Shown: positions 45,855 through 55,503, counted from the stretch's first letter. The stretch: DNA of 64,000 nucleotides from Corynebacterium sp. ACRPH (GCF_022347285.1 NZ_JAKRND010000009.1:1-64000); one strand, 5' to 3'. Program-made: numbers and translations. The notes: generated by a model from the letters alone, not told the origin.

Positions 45855-46466
45855 ATGTTTGGCGGGATGCATGAATCACTCACGACGGTGGCGTTAAGCG
45901 GCGCGGATTTCACCCCGCCGCAGGGGTGGGGGCCGGTGCTGAAGGAACAGCTCGGCATTGATCTGTGGCGCATCCCGGTGGTCATGGTCGCCGCCGTCGG
46001 TATTTACCTGACGTTCCTGGTGGCGGTGCGGCTGTTCGGGCAGCGCATCCTCAGCCCGCTGGGCGGCTTCGATGCCGTCGTTATTTTCATGTTCGGCGCA
46101 GTCGCGGGCCGTACTGTTCTAGGCCACCCGCCGTCACTGGCCGCGGGCGTGATCGGCCTGCTCACCCTCATGGGCATGGAGGCTCTATTCGGCGCCGTGC
46201 AGGACGTCGTGGGTCTGCGCCGCACCATCAACCCACCCCCGACGGTGCTGATCGCCCATGGCGAGGTGCTGGAGGAGACTCTGCAGCGCAACCACATCAC
46301 AGAAACCGCTATTGCCACGGCCGCACGCAAGGCGGGTGTACGCGACTTTAGCGAGGTCGCGTGCATGATTCTGGAATCCAACGGGTCGATCTCTACCCTG
46401 CGGGCGGGGGAGAAGATCGACCCGGATTTGTTGCTGGGTGTCGAGGGCGCCGAGAAGGTTTTGTGA
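45855..46466 (+). CDS. DUF421 (YetF-type) membrane protein
   Basis: This 203-aa protein has three N-terminal helices, then the DUF421 core: VRLFGQRILSPLGGFDAVVI, FGAVAGRTVLG, and the cytoplasmic domain INPPPTVLIAHGEVLEETLQ. In spore-formers relatives affect germination, but the family role in Corynebacterium is unknown. No linked pathway is evident. Confidence 0.85.
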   Translation: MFGGMHESLTTVALSGADFTPPQGWGPVLKEQLGIDLWRIPVVMVAAVGIYLTFLVAVRLFGQRILSPLGGFDAVVIFMFGAVAGRTVLGHPPSLAAGVIGLLTLMGMEALFGAVQDVVGLRRTINPPPTVLIAHGEVLEETLQRNHITETAIATAARKAGVRDFSEVACMILESNGSISTLRAGEKIDPDLLLGVEGAEKVL

Positions 46467-46488
46467 CGCCCCCTCGTCCCACCGAACC

Positions 46489-48621
46489 TTAAGCGTTCAG
46501 CACCGGGTGCAGTCGCTTCATGGTCCACGTTTGCTGGCTACGGGCCGATAGCGTGGTGACCAGGAAGCAGCCGAGGCCGACGAGGAACAGCACTCCCACT
46601 GCGATCGGTAGGCGTTCGTCGTAGAAGCCGTAGATCAGCTGCCTGAAGCCGTTGACTGTGTACGTCATTGGGTCGAACGGGTGCAGGAATTGGAAGAACT
46701 TGTTTTGTGTCTCGACGGGGTAGAGGCCTCCCGAGGCGACGATCATCAACATCAGCACCGCTAGGGCTGTCACGCGGCCTGGTCCAGGCCCCATGAACGC
46801 GATGAACATTTGGTTCATCAGCATCCACACCAGCGCCACGAGGGCGGCGAAGAGGAATAGTCCCGGCAGGTTATCGACATCCATGCCCACGCCCCAGACG
46901 GTCACGCCGACCACGACGGCTGCCTGGCCGATGGCGAGTAGGCCGGTCGGCAGGAAGCCGGAGAGTGCCGCACGCCAGGAGTGCACACCAGAGTTGACGG
47001 TGCGGGCCTGCAGCGGCTTGATCATCACGTAGACCATGATGCCGCCGATGAACAGCGCCATGCTGAAGAAGAACGGTGCCATGCCGGCGCCGAAGGTGTG
47101 GTTGCCGGAATCATTGTCGCTCTTCAGATCCACCGGTCCGCCGATGGTGGAGGCGGTGGCCAGGCGCTGGCCTTCGTTCCAATTCGGAACCTGCTTGGCG
47201 CCGTCGGAGAGCTTGGTGTGGAGTTCGGAGGCGCCGTCATCCAGCTTGGCGGTGCCGTCCTTGGCCTTGCCGGTGCCTTCGACGAGCTTATCCGCACCGT
47301 CCTTGAGCTTGGTGTTGCCGTCGTCCAGCTTGATCACGCCGTCCTTCAGCTTGCCCGCGCCGTCGGAGGCTTCGCCCATCTTCTCGTCGAGTGTCTGCGC
47401 GCCGTCGTTGAGCTTGTTCACGCCGTCCTGCAGTTGCTTGAACTGTCCTGGCAGGCCCTTCAGCTCGGTCACGCCGTTGCGCAATGGCGCGTTCGGGTCG
47501 TTGAGCTGGTAGGACAGCTGTGCGCTGCCGTCGGCCAGGCGCTTCAGGTCCGAGGCGTTCTGCGACTTCGGGCCGAGGCCCTGCGTTTCCAGGGAGAGGG
47601 CCACCTTGTCCAGCTCGTCGGCCGCGGTGATGGCGGCGGGCACTCCGGTGCCGCGCAGGTCGCGGGAGAGTCCACGCAGGTTAGCCGCGTGGTCGCCCTG
47701 GGCCTTGGTCACGCCGCCGAGTTTGGTGTTGAGCTGCTGTACTCCGTCGTTGACCTGGCTTGCTCCGTCGCCGAGTTTATTGACGCCATCTTCCAGCTCG
47801 TTGAGCTTTCCGGCCTTGCCGTTGAGCTTGTCGGCGGCAGCGTTCACCTTCGTGGCGAGCTCGTCAGTGCCGTCGGCTAGTTTGCCCGAGCCGTCGTGGA
47901 GTTGGACGAGTCCGTCGTCTAGATCGGTTGCGCCCTTGCGCAGCTTGCCGGAGCCATCCTTGGCGGTGGCCAGGCCGTCGGCGAGCTTGTTCGCGCCGTC
48001 GTCCAATTGGATAGACCCGTCCTTCAGTTCGGCGGTGCCGTCGGCCAGCTTGCCGGCGCCGATGGCGGCCTTTTGCATGCCGGAGCCGGCGTCCACGATG
48101 CCGACGAGGACCTTGTCCACGGCCTCGGCACTGATCTTGTCGCCCACCACGCTGATGACCTCACGCATGACGTTCTGGCCGATCATGGTGGACAGGTAGC
48201 CGTTTGCGTCGTTGTAGGTGCTGATGAGGTTGGCCTTTTCCGGGTTATCGGAGGTGGGCGAGGCCACCGCCTCGGAGAAGTTCTCCGGCAGCTCGAGGGA
48301 GAAGTAGTACTGGCCGGATTCCACGCCCTTGCGGGCATCTTCGGCGTCCGTTTCGATCCAGCTGATCTGGTCGTTTTCCTTTAGGCCTTCGATCACCGTG
48401 TCGCCGGCGCGCAGTTCCTTGCCGTCAACGTTGGTTCCCTTGTCACTGTTGACCAGTGCGACAGGCAGGCTGTTCAGGTTCCCGAAGGGGTTCCAGAATG
48501 CCCACAGGTAGAGGGCGGAGTACAGCAGCGGCATAAGCACAAGGATGACAAGTGCGGCTCGGGTGAGCCGGTTGCGCTTGAAGCTGCGGATTTCGCTGTT
48601 GAGTTTGAAACCGGCAAGCAT
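46489..48621 (-). CDS. YhgE/Pip-family membrane protein
   Basis: This 710-aa protein has one N-terminal helix (about residues 21-41), then a long extracytoplasmic part with about 20 repeats of the type KLxDGxxKLxDG (residues about 190-480). Five C-terminal helices resemble ABC-2 permeases (FFFSMALFIGGIMVYVMIKP onward). It pairs with the ABC-type protein upstream, whose stop overlaps its ATG by one base. The family includes phage-infection protein Pip; the natural role is probably export or envelope maintenance. Confidence 0.88.
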   Translation of the reverse strand: MLAGFKLNSEIRSFKRNRLTRAALVILVLMPLLYSALYLWAFWNPFGNLNSLPVALVNSDKGTNVDGKELRAGDTVIEGLKENDQISWIETDAEDARKGVESGQYYFSLELPENFSEAVASPTSDNPEKANLISTYNDANGYLSTMIGQNVMREVISVVGDKISAEAVDKVLVGIVDAGSGMQKAAIGAGKLADGTAELKDGSIQLDDGANKLADGLATAKDGSGKLRKGATDLDDGLVQLHDGSGKLADGTDELATKVNAAADKLNGKAGKLNELEDGVNKLGDGASQVNDGVQQLNTKLGGVTKAQGDHAANLRGLSRDLRGTGVPAAITAADELDKVALSLETQGLGPKSQNASDLKRLADGSAQLSYQLNDPNAPLRNGVTELKGLPGQFKQLQDGVNKLNDGAQTLDEKMGEASDGAGKLKDGVIKLDDGNTKLKDGADKLVEGTGKAKDGTAKLDDGASELHTKLSDGAKQVPNWNEGQRLATASTIGGPVDLKSDNDSGNHTFGAGMAPFFFSMALFIGGIMVYVMIKPLQARTVNSGVHSWRAALSGFLPTGLLAIGQAAVVVGVTVWGVGMDVDNLPGLFLFAALVALVWMLMNQMFIAFMGPGPGRVTALAVLMLMIVASGGLYPVETQNKFFQFLHPFDPMTYTVNGFRQLIYGFYDERLPIAVGVLFLVGLGCFLVTTLSARSQQTWTMKRLHPVLNA

Positions 48622-49490
48622 TAACGGTTCTCCTTCTGCTCTGTGGTGTTGGTGTGGTCTTCGGGGATGTCCAGGTCGTCTAGTTCTGGATCATCGAGCT
48701 CTGGGTCGTCCAGCTCAGGGTCATGCTGGTCTGAGTAGTGTTGGTCTGGGTCGTACTGGCCTGATTCGACCTCCGCCGGGTCAGGGTATTCGCGCAGTCC
48801 GGTATGAATCGGGTGCGCGTGGCCAGCGTTGGCGTCAATTTCAATAACCTTGTGGGGCTCCACAGGACCGACAATCGGGTTCGACGAGCTCACGATCACA
48901 GGAATGTCCTGCGAAAGGCGCTCGAGCACCTGCAACAGAATCGCCCGGTCGTCGTTTTCGTGCACCTGCTCGATGTCGTCCATGATCAGCAGCTCGACGG
49001 GCTTGTTGTCGGCGGGCGACAAGGCCAGGCTGATGCGCAGCATGATTTTATCCAGGTTGTCCAGCTGGGAGATATAGGCATCCAGCGGGGGCAGGTCGCG
49101 GTCGCCGTAGACGTGGTTGCAGAAGCGCTCCAGGTCCTCTTGAGTGGCCTTGCGCATCGGCATGAACCACGGCTTCGACCAGGACATGGACTCGGTGAGC
49201 ACGTCCTGGACCGTGACGGAACGCTCCAGCAGGTCGATCTGCTCCACGCCCGCGATGGCTACGCGGGAGCGGATCGGCTTTGGCTTGGACTCGCCGAGTA
49301 CGTTCAGCGAGCCGCCGGTGGGCTTCATTCGGCCAGAAAGAACCAGAGCCAGGGCCGTGCGGCCGGAGCCACCCTTGCCAAGCAGGTTGGTTAGACCCTG
49401 GTTGGGGATAGCGAAAGAAAGAGGGCCGAACACTCGGCCCTCGTCACCTTTTAGCTCGAGATCCTGGGCTTCTACTGCTAGGGAAGACAT
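48621..49490 (-). CDS. Degenerate ABC ATPase-like partner of YhgE
   Basis: This 289-aa protein has a recognisable ABC layout, but the P-loop reads LLGKGGSGRTALAL: the invariant Lys is Arg 44. No LSGGQ signature is seen, and Walker B reads ELLIMDDIEQ with Asp for Glu. The C-terminal tail has three tandem PELDD repeats. It probably binds nucleotide weakly or acts as a structural partner of the YhgE protein (one-base overlap). Confidence 0.75.
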   Translation of the reverse strand: MSSLAVEAQDLELKGDEGRVFGPLSFAIPNQGLTNLLGKGGSGRTALALVLSGRMKPTGGSLNVLGESKPKPIRSRVAIAGVEQIDLLERSVTVQDVLTESMSWSKPWFMPMRKATQEDLERFCNHVYGDRDLPPLDAYISQLDNLDKIMLRISLALSPADNKPVELLIMDDIEQVHENDDRAILLQVLERLSQDIPVIVSSSNPIVGPVEPHKVIEIDANAGHAHPIHTGLREYPDPAEVESGQYDPDQHYSDQHDPELDDPELDDPELDDLDIPEDHTNTTEQKENR

Positions 49491-49562
49491 GGCTTTACCT
49501 GATTTCTGTGGGTAGGGAAGCTCGGTCTATTTCAACAGACACCCTGGACATCTTTGTAGATT

Positions 49563-49578
49563 TTGACGATTTCGTCAA
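49563..49578. promoter_or_regulatory. 16-bp palindrome upstream of the YhgE operon
   Basis: TTGACGATTTCGTCAA has perfect 7-bp arms. It lies 73 bp before the ABC-like gene's start and 56 bp beyond the MFS stop. It has operator character (TetR or MarR-like), and TTGACG could be a -35 box. No regulator gene is adjacent. Confidence 0.4.
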
Positions 49579-49633
49579 TTTCCTTCGCGGCGCGGTGCAG
49601 TGGCGTTGTGAAATAGCGCTACAGCCCCCGAAT

Positions 49634-51241
49634 CTACAGGGAATCTTGCAGGGGAGCTGCAGCGCGGCGGGCGCGCAGGCGATTGTCGTAGAGCGCGAGG
49701 ACGAGGGCGACGGCGATGAGCGAGCCGATTGTGCCGAAGCCGATGGCGGTGCCGAGGGTCCAGTTGATGGCGCGCGAGCTGGCGAAGACGATCGCGGTGA
49801 TCAGCGCGAGCCCCATCGCGGTGCCGATGCGCTGGGCGGTTTGCAAAACCGCGCCGGAGCTACCCGCGTAGTTCAGTGGAACGTCCGCGAGCGTGAGGGT
49901 TTGGTTCGGGCCGATGACCGCGCCCTGGCCGGTGCCGACGAGGAAGAGGGTGGGCACCATCCACCACTCCGAAATGCCTGCGACGTGGTGCAGCACAAGG
50001 GCGAGGATGGTCAGCACGATGCCGGTCAGCGCCACGGAGATGCCATCGATGACAACGCGGCGACCTCGGTCGGCGACCCGCTTGCCGGCCCAGTTGGCGG
50101 CGAAGGAGCTGCTGATCGCAGCAGGAATGCCAACGCTACCGGCCACGAGCGCGCTGTAGCCCAGGCCGTTTTGGAAGTACAGAGCCACGAGCACCCAGAT
50201 GCTGGTCATGCCCATGAAGTACACTCCCGCCAGCATGGTGCCCAAGCGGAAGCTGGGGAAGCGGAAGATCTGCATGTCCACCATCGGGTCGAAGGGCTTC
50301 GACTTTTTCACATGGCGTTCCCAGGCCAGCCACCCGGCCAGAAGGGCGACGGCGACGGGCAGGAGCAGGAAGGTGCGCGCGCTGCCGGAGGATTCCACAA
50401 ATGGGAAGAGGAAGGCCAGGACGGCCAAGCCAAGCAGGAGGGAGCCGAAGGGGTCGAGGCTGCGCACTGCACGGATGACGCCCACGTTACGGCCGGTGGC
50501 GGGATCCTTAACTCGGCCCATCAGTGGGCGCGGGAACCACAGGAGCGCGAGGACGAAGGCAAGAAGGCCGAAGGGAACGTTGACCAGGAATGTCCAGCGC
50601 CAGCCGTGCTCCGGTCCGCCGACGCGGATGAGGAAACCACCCAGGACGGGCCCGATGGCCACGGCCACACCCACGACGGTGCCGAACCAACCGAAGGCCC
50701 GGCCGCGCTCCTTGCCGCGGAAGAACTGCTGAATCATGCCCACGGCCTGCGGGTTGAGCAGGCCGGCGCCCACGCCCTGGATGAAGCGGGTGACGTTCAG
50801 GGCTTCCGCGGTGGGGGCGAAGCCCGCGGTGATGGCGGCCAGGGTGTAGACGCTCAGGCCGATGAGATACATCCCGCCCCGGCCAAGCAGGTCGCCGGCG
50901 CGGCCGGCGGCGACGAGGACCACGCCGAACGTCAGCGTGTAGCCGGAGAGCACCCACTGGATGTCCGATTCGGTGGCGCCCAGCCCCTGCTGGATTGAGG
51001 GCAGGGCGACGTTGATGATGGACACGCTGATCAGCGACATGAAGATCGTCGTGAGGATGACGCCAAGAACTTTCCAGCGGCGCGGATCCTCACCCGGGGG
51101 ATAGGTGCCGGGGGACTGGATCGTGGCCTCCGTCGCGCCGGGGCGGGGGTTTGCGGTGTCCTGACCCGGAGTGCCTGGCTGCACGTCCCCGCGAGGGTTG
51201 CCCGGCTGTGAGTTTGCGGCGTGCGGGTCCTTTTCAGCCAC
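49634..51241 (-). CDS. MFS drug transporter, 14-TM DHA2 type
   Basis: This 535-aa proton-driven efflux carrier has about 14 helices starting at VLGVILTTIFMSLISVSIIN. Motif A is AGRAGDLLGRGGMYLIG, and the motif C-like segment GPVLGGFLIRVGG lies in helix 5. A Pro/Gly-rich 45-residue N-terminal tail (PGNPRGDVQPGTPGQDTANP) precedes the membrane part. It lies upstream of the YhgE pair on the same strand, but 143 bp separate them. Confidence 0.88.
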   Translation of the reverse strand: MAEKDPHAANSQPGNPRGDVQPGTPGQDTANPRPGATEATIQSPGTYPPGEDPRRWKVLGVILTTIFMSLISVSIINVALPSIQQGLGATESDIQWVLSGYTLTFGVVLVAAGRAGDLLGRGGMYLIGLSVYTLAAITAGFAPTAEALNVTRFIQGVGAGLLNPQAVGMIQQFFRGKERGRAFGWFGTVVGVAVAIGPVLGGFLIRVGGPEHGWRWTFLVNVPFGLLAFVLALLWFPRPLMGRVKDPATGRNVGVIRAVRSLDPFGSLLLGLAVLAFLFPFVESSGSARTFLLLPVAVALLAGWLAWERHVKKSKPFDPMVDMQIFRFPSFRLGTMLAGVYFMGMTSIWVLVALYFQNGLGYSALVAGSVGIPAAISSSFAANWAGKRVADRGRRVVIDGISVALTGIVLTILALVLHHVAGISEWWMVPTLFLVGTGQGAVIGPNQTLTLADVPLNYAGSSGAVLQTAQRIGTAMGLALITAIVFASSRAINWTLGTAIGFGTIGSLIAVALVLALYDNRLRARRAAAPLQDSL

Positions 51242-51417
51242 TGTGGTGCGTGCCCTCCTTCGGATGGCCTGTGTGTAGTTCTGCCTTTATAGAAGCATAG
51301 CGCTACTAAGGGTGACCTTATTTCAGGGGTGGTGATGGTTTCAAAGTGGATAGGCTTCTGAAGTGCTGTTGTAGCCTGGGGCACAGGTGGTTCGAAGATC
51401 ACGGAGGCTTTTGTGAT

Positions 51418-53331
51418 ATGGGGATAAACGACGAGTTCACCGAGGCGAACAATGCTCGGAATTCCAACTGGTATCAAATCCAGGGAGCGGAGTTCCATCT
51501 TCCGGAGGGTTATGTCTGCGGCTCTCAGCCGGAGTGGCGCCTTGCGCATTTCGCGGTGGTTCTTCCAGTGCCCGAATTATCGGAGGCTTTCGATTGGCCC
51601 GAGGCTTGGGTGCCCGGTCGTTTTCGCGGGATTAAGAAGATTGAGTTCGCAGAACGGGATGAAAAAGGGGACTTCGTTCGCCAGTTCTGGGGTAATAAAG
51701 TTGATTTTAAATATGTACCCCGCGTTTTCCATAAGAGTGCTGGGTCGTACTTCCGTGAGCCCCTAGCCAGCTCTATGGGGGCGGGTGCGGTTGATGCTGT
51801 ACCGACGTCTGGTGGGGATCCCGCGGAGTGGATCTCAGATGCATCTACTAATCCTGCCAAGGTCGTCGCGCATCGCCTCGTTTTTGAGCCTGACCTAACG
51901 ACGGAAGGCAAGCAGCAGGCACCAGAAATGGAGACGTATCCGCTGCGTTTCGCTTTGGACGACACTGGGCACCCCTTTGCGACCTTGAAGTTTGTGTGTG
52001 CCGAGTACTTGCAATACTCCGGGCCATGCCTTTATGACCTTGAAAGTGGCGAACCTAGTAACTTCGAACAGAATTTTCTCGTCATCCATGCCGTCGCGGA
52101 AAATTGCTCCGGAAAAGCGCTGGAGGAAGCTACTGCGTCGTTGACTAAACCACGAGAGAAAATGACCCTGATTGCGGAGGAAGGCAACGGAGAAGCAAGA
52201 CAAAGAGAGCTACTTGAAGAACTCACTGGCTCACCACTGACTAACAACAAGGCTAGTGTTTGCCTATTGGAAGCTGCCGTGAAGGTTGTGGAAAAACAGC
52301 TATTCGTTGGCTCGGAAACTCACGCTCCGTGGGATCTCACCAAGGGCGGATACTTCAAAATACCCGGTAGAGGAACAAAAGCGAACCACGGGCGCCAGTC
52401 TCCTAAACCTTATTGCGTCACGATGGCTATCCCGGGCCGTACAGACATTGCCCTGCCAACCCCCATCGCGGATGCATCTGAGGAGACGGGGGAGAACTGG
52501 ATGCTCCACGACCAATGGGCATGGTACTTTGCTTCCCGTTTCGACCGGTACACAACAGAAATACCTTATTTCCGCGATGGCTCTATAAACAGAAGCCTCG
52601 TGTCCCGCTATCGTGATTGGACTATTCACTCCTGCGAGGAGGGGTTGGCAGTGGTGCGCCGGGCACCGCTAGAAAACTCGCAAAATAATTTCTTTATGCT
52701 GGCTGGGACTCGCTTTGTAGACCTGGCTATTTTAGCGCTTAGAGCAGATAATTATCTGGGGTGTATTAGTGAACAACTTCGCCAATTATCTTTCGGTCCG
52801 GAAGCGCTCAATGTCTTGGAAAGCTCCGGCTCTGAGGGCAATGCTGGAACCCTCGAGAAGATAAGGGGCGCGGACCAAAAGCTGCAGGGCAGTCTACGGA
52901 AGTTCGCAAAGATACAAGCGGAACTAGTCTATGTGCGCGATCACCTCTGGTACGAGCGAGTCCCCGGACGCGACGTAGCGACCACCATTCTGCAGCATAT
53001 GTTGGAAAAGACAGGTGCACGGGGAGACTTTGATGACATCGTCGGCGAACTTGAGATACGTGAGAACGTCTACACAACCCAGTACAACTTCGCACGTATC
53101 AGACTTGATGGCATCGAGGCAGACGCTCATAAGCGTAAACAAGAGCGGCGCGACGAACGCAATGAATTAATCGCGTTAGCAGCCGCAGTTCTGGCAGTCC
53201 CAAGCCTTTTTGCGCTTCTGCCCGCTGTTGGGCAGTGGTGGGTTTTCATTGTTTGCCTCGTGGCCATTGTTGTCATATCCGCGGTGACGTACTTCTCGCG
53301 CCGTCAACGGAGAAAGAAACAGTCGGGTTGA
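51418..53331 (+). CDS. AT-rich orphan with C-terminal membrane helices
   Basis: I do not recognise this 637-aa protein. There is no signal peptide. A large soluble region is followed by a helical stretch (about 500-580, rich in Arg/Glu: AHKRKQERRDERNELI) and two closely spaced C-terminal helices (about 584-626), then RRQRRKKQSG. This topology recalls CorA-type proteins but no GMN motif is present. The ATG at 51418 follows ACGGAGG. AT content is higher than around it. The neighbours are an MFS carrier and, 700 bp on, the Wadjet operon, so a defence role is conceivable but unproven. Confidence 0.6.
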   Translation: MGINDEFTEANNARNSNWYQIQGAEFHLPEGYVCGSQPEWRLAHFAVVLPVPELSEAFDWPEAWVPGRFRGIKKIEFAERDEKGDFVRQFWGNKVDFKYVPRVFHKSAGSYFREPLASSMGAGAVDAVPTSGGDPAEWISDASTNPAKVVAHRLVFEPDLTTEGKQQAPEMETYPLRFALDDTGHPFATLKFVCAEYLQYSGPCLYDLESGEPSNFEQNFLVIHAVAENCSGKALEEATASLTKPREKMTLIAEEGNGEARQRELLEELTGSPLTNNKASVCLLEAAVKVVEKQLFVGSETHAPWDLTKGGYFKIPGRGTKANHGRQSPKPYCVTMAIPGRTDIALPTPIADASEETGENWMLHDQWAWYFASRFDRYTTEIPYFRDGSINRSLVSRYRDWTIHSCEEGLAVVRRAPLENSQNNFFMLAGTRFVDLAILALRADNYLGCISEQLRQLSFGPEALNVLESSGSEGNAGTLEKIRGADQKLQGSLRKFAKIQAELVYVRDHLWYERVPGRDVATTILQHMLEKTGARGDFDDIVGELEIRENVYTTQYNFARIRLDGIEADAHKRKQERRDERNELIALAAAVLAVPSLFALLPAVGQWWVFIVCLVAIVVISAVTYFSRRQRRKKQSG

Positions 53332-53379
53332 TCTCGATTGCCAAGCGCTAATAAGCGGCCAGGCCTCCCCCCGGCAGCA

Positions 53380-53751
53380 TTAACCCTCGAGGGCGGCCTT
53401 CATGCAGCGCATCGCGGCCAAAGTCTTCGGCACGCCGACGTAAGGCATGAGGTGCACGAAGCATTCGGCCACCTCCTCTGGGCTCATGCCTGCGACGTCC
53501 ACAGCGGTCTTGATGTGGCCGGTGAGTTGCGGCTCTACGCCACCCATCGCAGCCAGGGCAGCCATGTTCAGCACCTGACGGTCGCGGAGAGTAATGCCAT
53601 CGCGCTGGTAGATTCCGCCGAAGACGGCCTCGACAACCCAGTCGGACGCGCCGGGTGCGAACTCGTCGAGCTGCTTCTTCCACGCAGCGGCGGATTCTGG
53701 GGTTTGGGTCTCGCGGACGAATTCTTCGCCCTTGTCGCGGTTCAGTTCCAT
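53380..53751 (-). CDS. Carboxymuconolactone decarboxylase-like protein
   Basis: This 123-aa all-helical protein has the CMD fold: LRDRQVLNMAALAAMGGVEP and LTGHIKTAVDVAGMSPEEVA, with the conserved His in helix 4. It lacks the CxxC of AhpD, so it is of the decarboxylase-like subtype. Substrate unknown. The gap 53752-54030 holds no further gene and carries the jetA promoter at its end. Confidence 0.88.
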   Translation of the reverse strand: MELNRDKGEEFVRETQTPESAAAWKKQLDEFAPGASDWVVEAVFGGIYQRDGITLRDRQVLNMAALAAMGGVEPQLTGHIKTAVDVAGMSPEEVAECFVHLMPYVGVPKTLAAMRCMKAALEG

Positions 53752-54018
53752 GGGGGCATGCCTTTCTCCTTGGATCCACGCTCCGGTTAGGTCCGGCTGG
53801 TGATGTAGCCAGACACGTGCACCAGGAGCGGGGTGGGTTGCCCCGAGGTTAGCCCAAGTTCTCGCACCAGGACGCGGGGCAGCCGTGGGCTAACCGGTGC
53901 ACTTGCCCAAAGCCTTTGTCGTACAGCAGTGCCAATCTGAGGGCGTGCGCATGAGCATCGAACCCTTAGTTGGCGCCGAGATGTTCGATATTTTTGAATC
54001 TTTGTCTGCAACGCTTGT

Positions 54019-54024
54019 TAGATT
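54019..54024 (+). promoter_or_regulatory. -10 element of the Wadjet operon (leaderless)
   Basis: TAGATT ends 6 nt before the jetA ATG at 54031; TTGAAT lies 18-19 bp upstream. No Shine-Dalgarno sequence fits, so jetA is probably translated from a leaderless mRNA. Confidence 0.45.
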
Positions 54025-54030
54025 GAGCAC

Positions 54031-55503
54031 ATGAATCGGACAACTGTGGTGGCAGATGCGTTGGCGATGATCCGCCTTGCGGACTCGGTACCTGCTTGGG
54101 CGATGCTTCGTGCCCATAACGCCCCAGCTGTTCTTTCTGTCTTAAGTGCTGTCTTCCAAGCAGGTAATCGCCAGATCGCCGGATCCGAGCTCACCCTAGC
54201 AGTGGAGTCCTTGCTGATCGATATTCGGGAACAGACCAATATGGAGCTGCCCAAGTCAGCCGTGGCTTATATCAATGACTGGGTGAAACTCGGATACCTC
54301 ACAAGGCGCAGCCCTCAGGGCTCGAGGGAAGAGTTTTACGAGCTCACCACGGACGCGCACGTTGCTATCGACTATGTCCAGCAGTTGATCAGTCCTCAGC
54401 GGGTGGTGACCAAATCCCGCCTCGGAACTCTATTCAATAATCTCCAGGATCTGGCGGCTGAAACAGATCCCGACGAAGCGAGAGCGATTAGTCGCCTGGA
54501 AGCTCAGCGAGATCAGATCCAAGACCGTATCGACAACATCCGCATGAACGGTGTCGGCGTGATTTCCGACGAAGAGGCAGTGGAGAGGGCACGGGAAATC
54601 CTGGCTCTGGCGAGGGATTTGCCCACCGATTTCTCCCGCGTTCGGGAGGAGGTTGAGAATGTCGATCACGAACTCCGAGAATCGCTCGTCGAAGGGCAGC
54701 TAAACGCTGGTGAGGTACTGGACAATGTCTTCCGTGGTGTAGATCTGATCGCAGAATCAGAAGCGGGACGGGCATTCAACTCCTTCTATGAGCTTTTCCT
54801 TGACCCGGAGCAATCAAAGCAACTCGATGCCGTGATGGATTCGGTGCAATCGCGGGACTTCATGGAGCAGCTCGGCCCGGAAGAGCGGAACGAGATCGCG
54901 CAATTGGTAGACATGCTCGATTCCTCCTCGGGACAGGTACATACCTCGCTCACGGGCCTATCGCGGTCCCTAAGGCGCTTCGTGCAGTCCCGAGAAGCAG
55001 AATCGCAGCAGGCCCTCACACGGGCAATCAATCAGGCGCAGCAGCAAGCGCTCGAGCTCGCAAAACGAGGGATCGCGCCTTACGAGAAGATCGGCTACGA
55101 GCTCGAGCTGACGACGCGGCAACCGACGTCGCTTTCCAGTTGGGAATTACATAACCCGAAGGAATACCGCATCGAGCGGTCGATGGAAGTCAACGAGTCA
55201 GGCGAGATCGACTTCGAACAGATGCGTCGGCGTATCCGGGAATCAGAAATTGACTGGCAGGAACTGCGCGACGCAATCAACGATGTGCTCGGCAGAAAAG
55301 GGCAAGCATCGATTCGGGAAGTCTTGGAAGAGCACCCTGCCACTCAGGGTCTAGCGAGTGTGGTGGGGCTCATCAAACTTGCGCATGATCACGGCGAAAG
55401 ATCCGACGGTACGGAAGTCCTGCAGTGGGAGAGACCAAGCGGGAAAAGGTATCAAGGGCGGTATGAGCGTTTCGAATTTCGGAGGAAGGTTGGGCGCATC
55501 TAA
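54031..55503 (+). CDS. jetA: Wadjet subunit JetA / MksF (DUF3375)
   Basis: This 490-aa kleisin-type subunit of the Wadjet complex shows DUF3375 features: a winged-helix N-terminus (LRAHNAPAVLSVLSAVF), SPQRVVTKSRLGTLFNNLQD, and a coiled-coil middle. It bridges the JetC heads. It is the first gene of a four-gene unit; jetB begins with no gap. In C. glutamicum the homologue MksF belongs to MksFEBG, which restricts plasmids. Confidence 0.93.
   Translation: MNRTTVVADALAMIRLADSVPAWAMLRAHNAPAVLSVLSAVFQAGNRQIAGSELTLAVESLLIDIREQTNMELPKSAVAYINDWVKLGYLTRRSPQGSREEFYELTTDAHVAIDYVQQLISPQRVVTKSRLGTLFNNLQDLAAETDPDEARAISRLEAQRDQIQDRIDNIRMNGVGVISDEEAVERAREILALARDLPTDFSRVREEVENVDHELRESLVEGQLNAGEVLDNVFRGVDLIAESEAGRAFNSFYELFLDPEQSKQLDAVMDSVQSRDFMEQLGPEERNEIAQLVDMLDSSSGQVHTSLTGLSRSLRRFVQSREAESQQALTRAINQAQQQALELAKRGIAPYEKIGYELELTTRQPTSLSSWELHNPKEYRIERSMEVNESGEIDFEQMRRRIRESEIDWQELRDAINDVLGRKGQASIREVLEEHPATQGLASVVGLIKLAHDHGERSDGTEVLQWERPSGKRYQGRYERFEFRRKVGRI

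Noticed and set aside
49508..50998. A 496-aa plus-strand ORF opposite the 14-TM carrier
   Set aside because: Low-complexity shadow rich in Gly, Asp and Glu; the MFS protein is clear.
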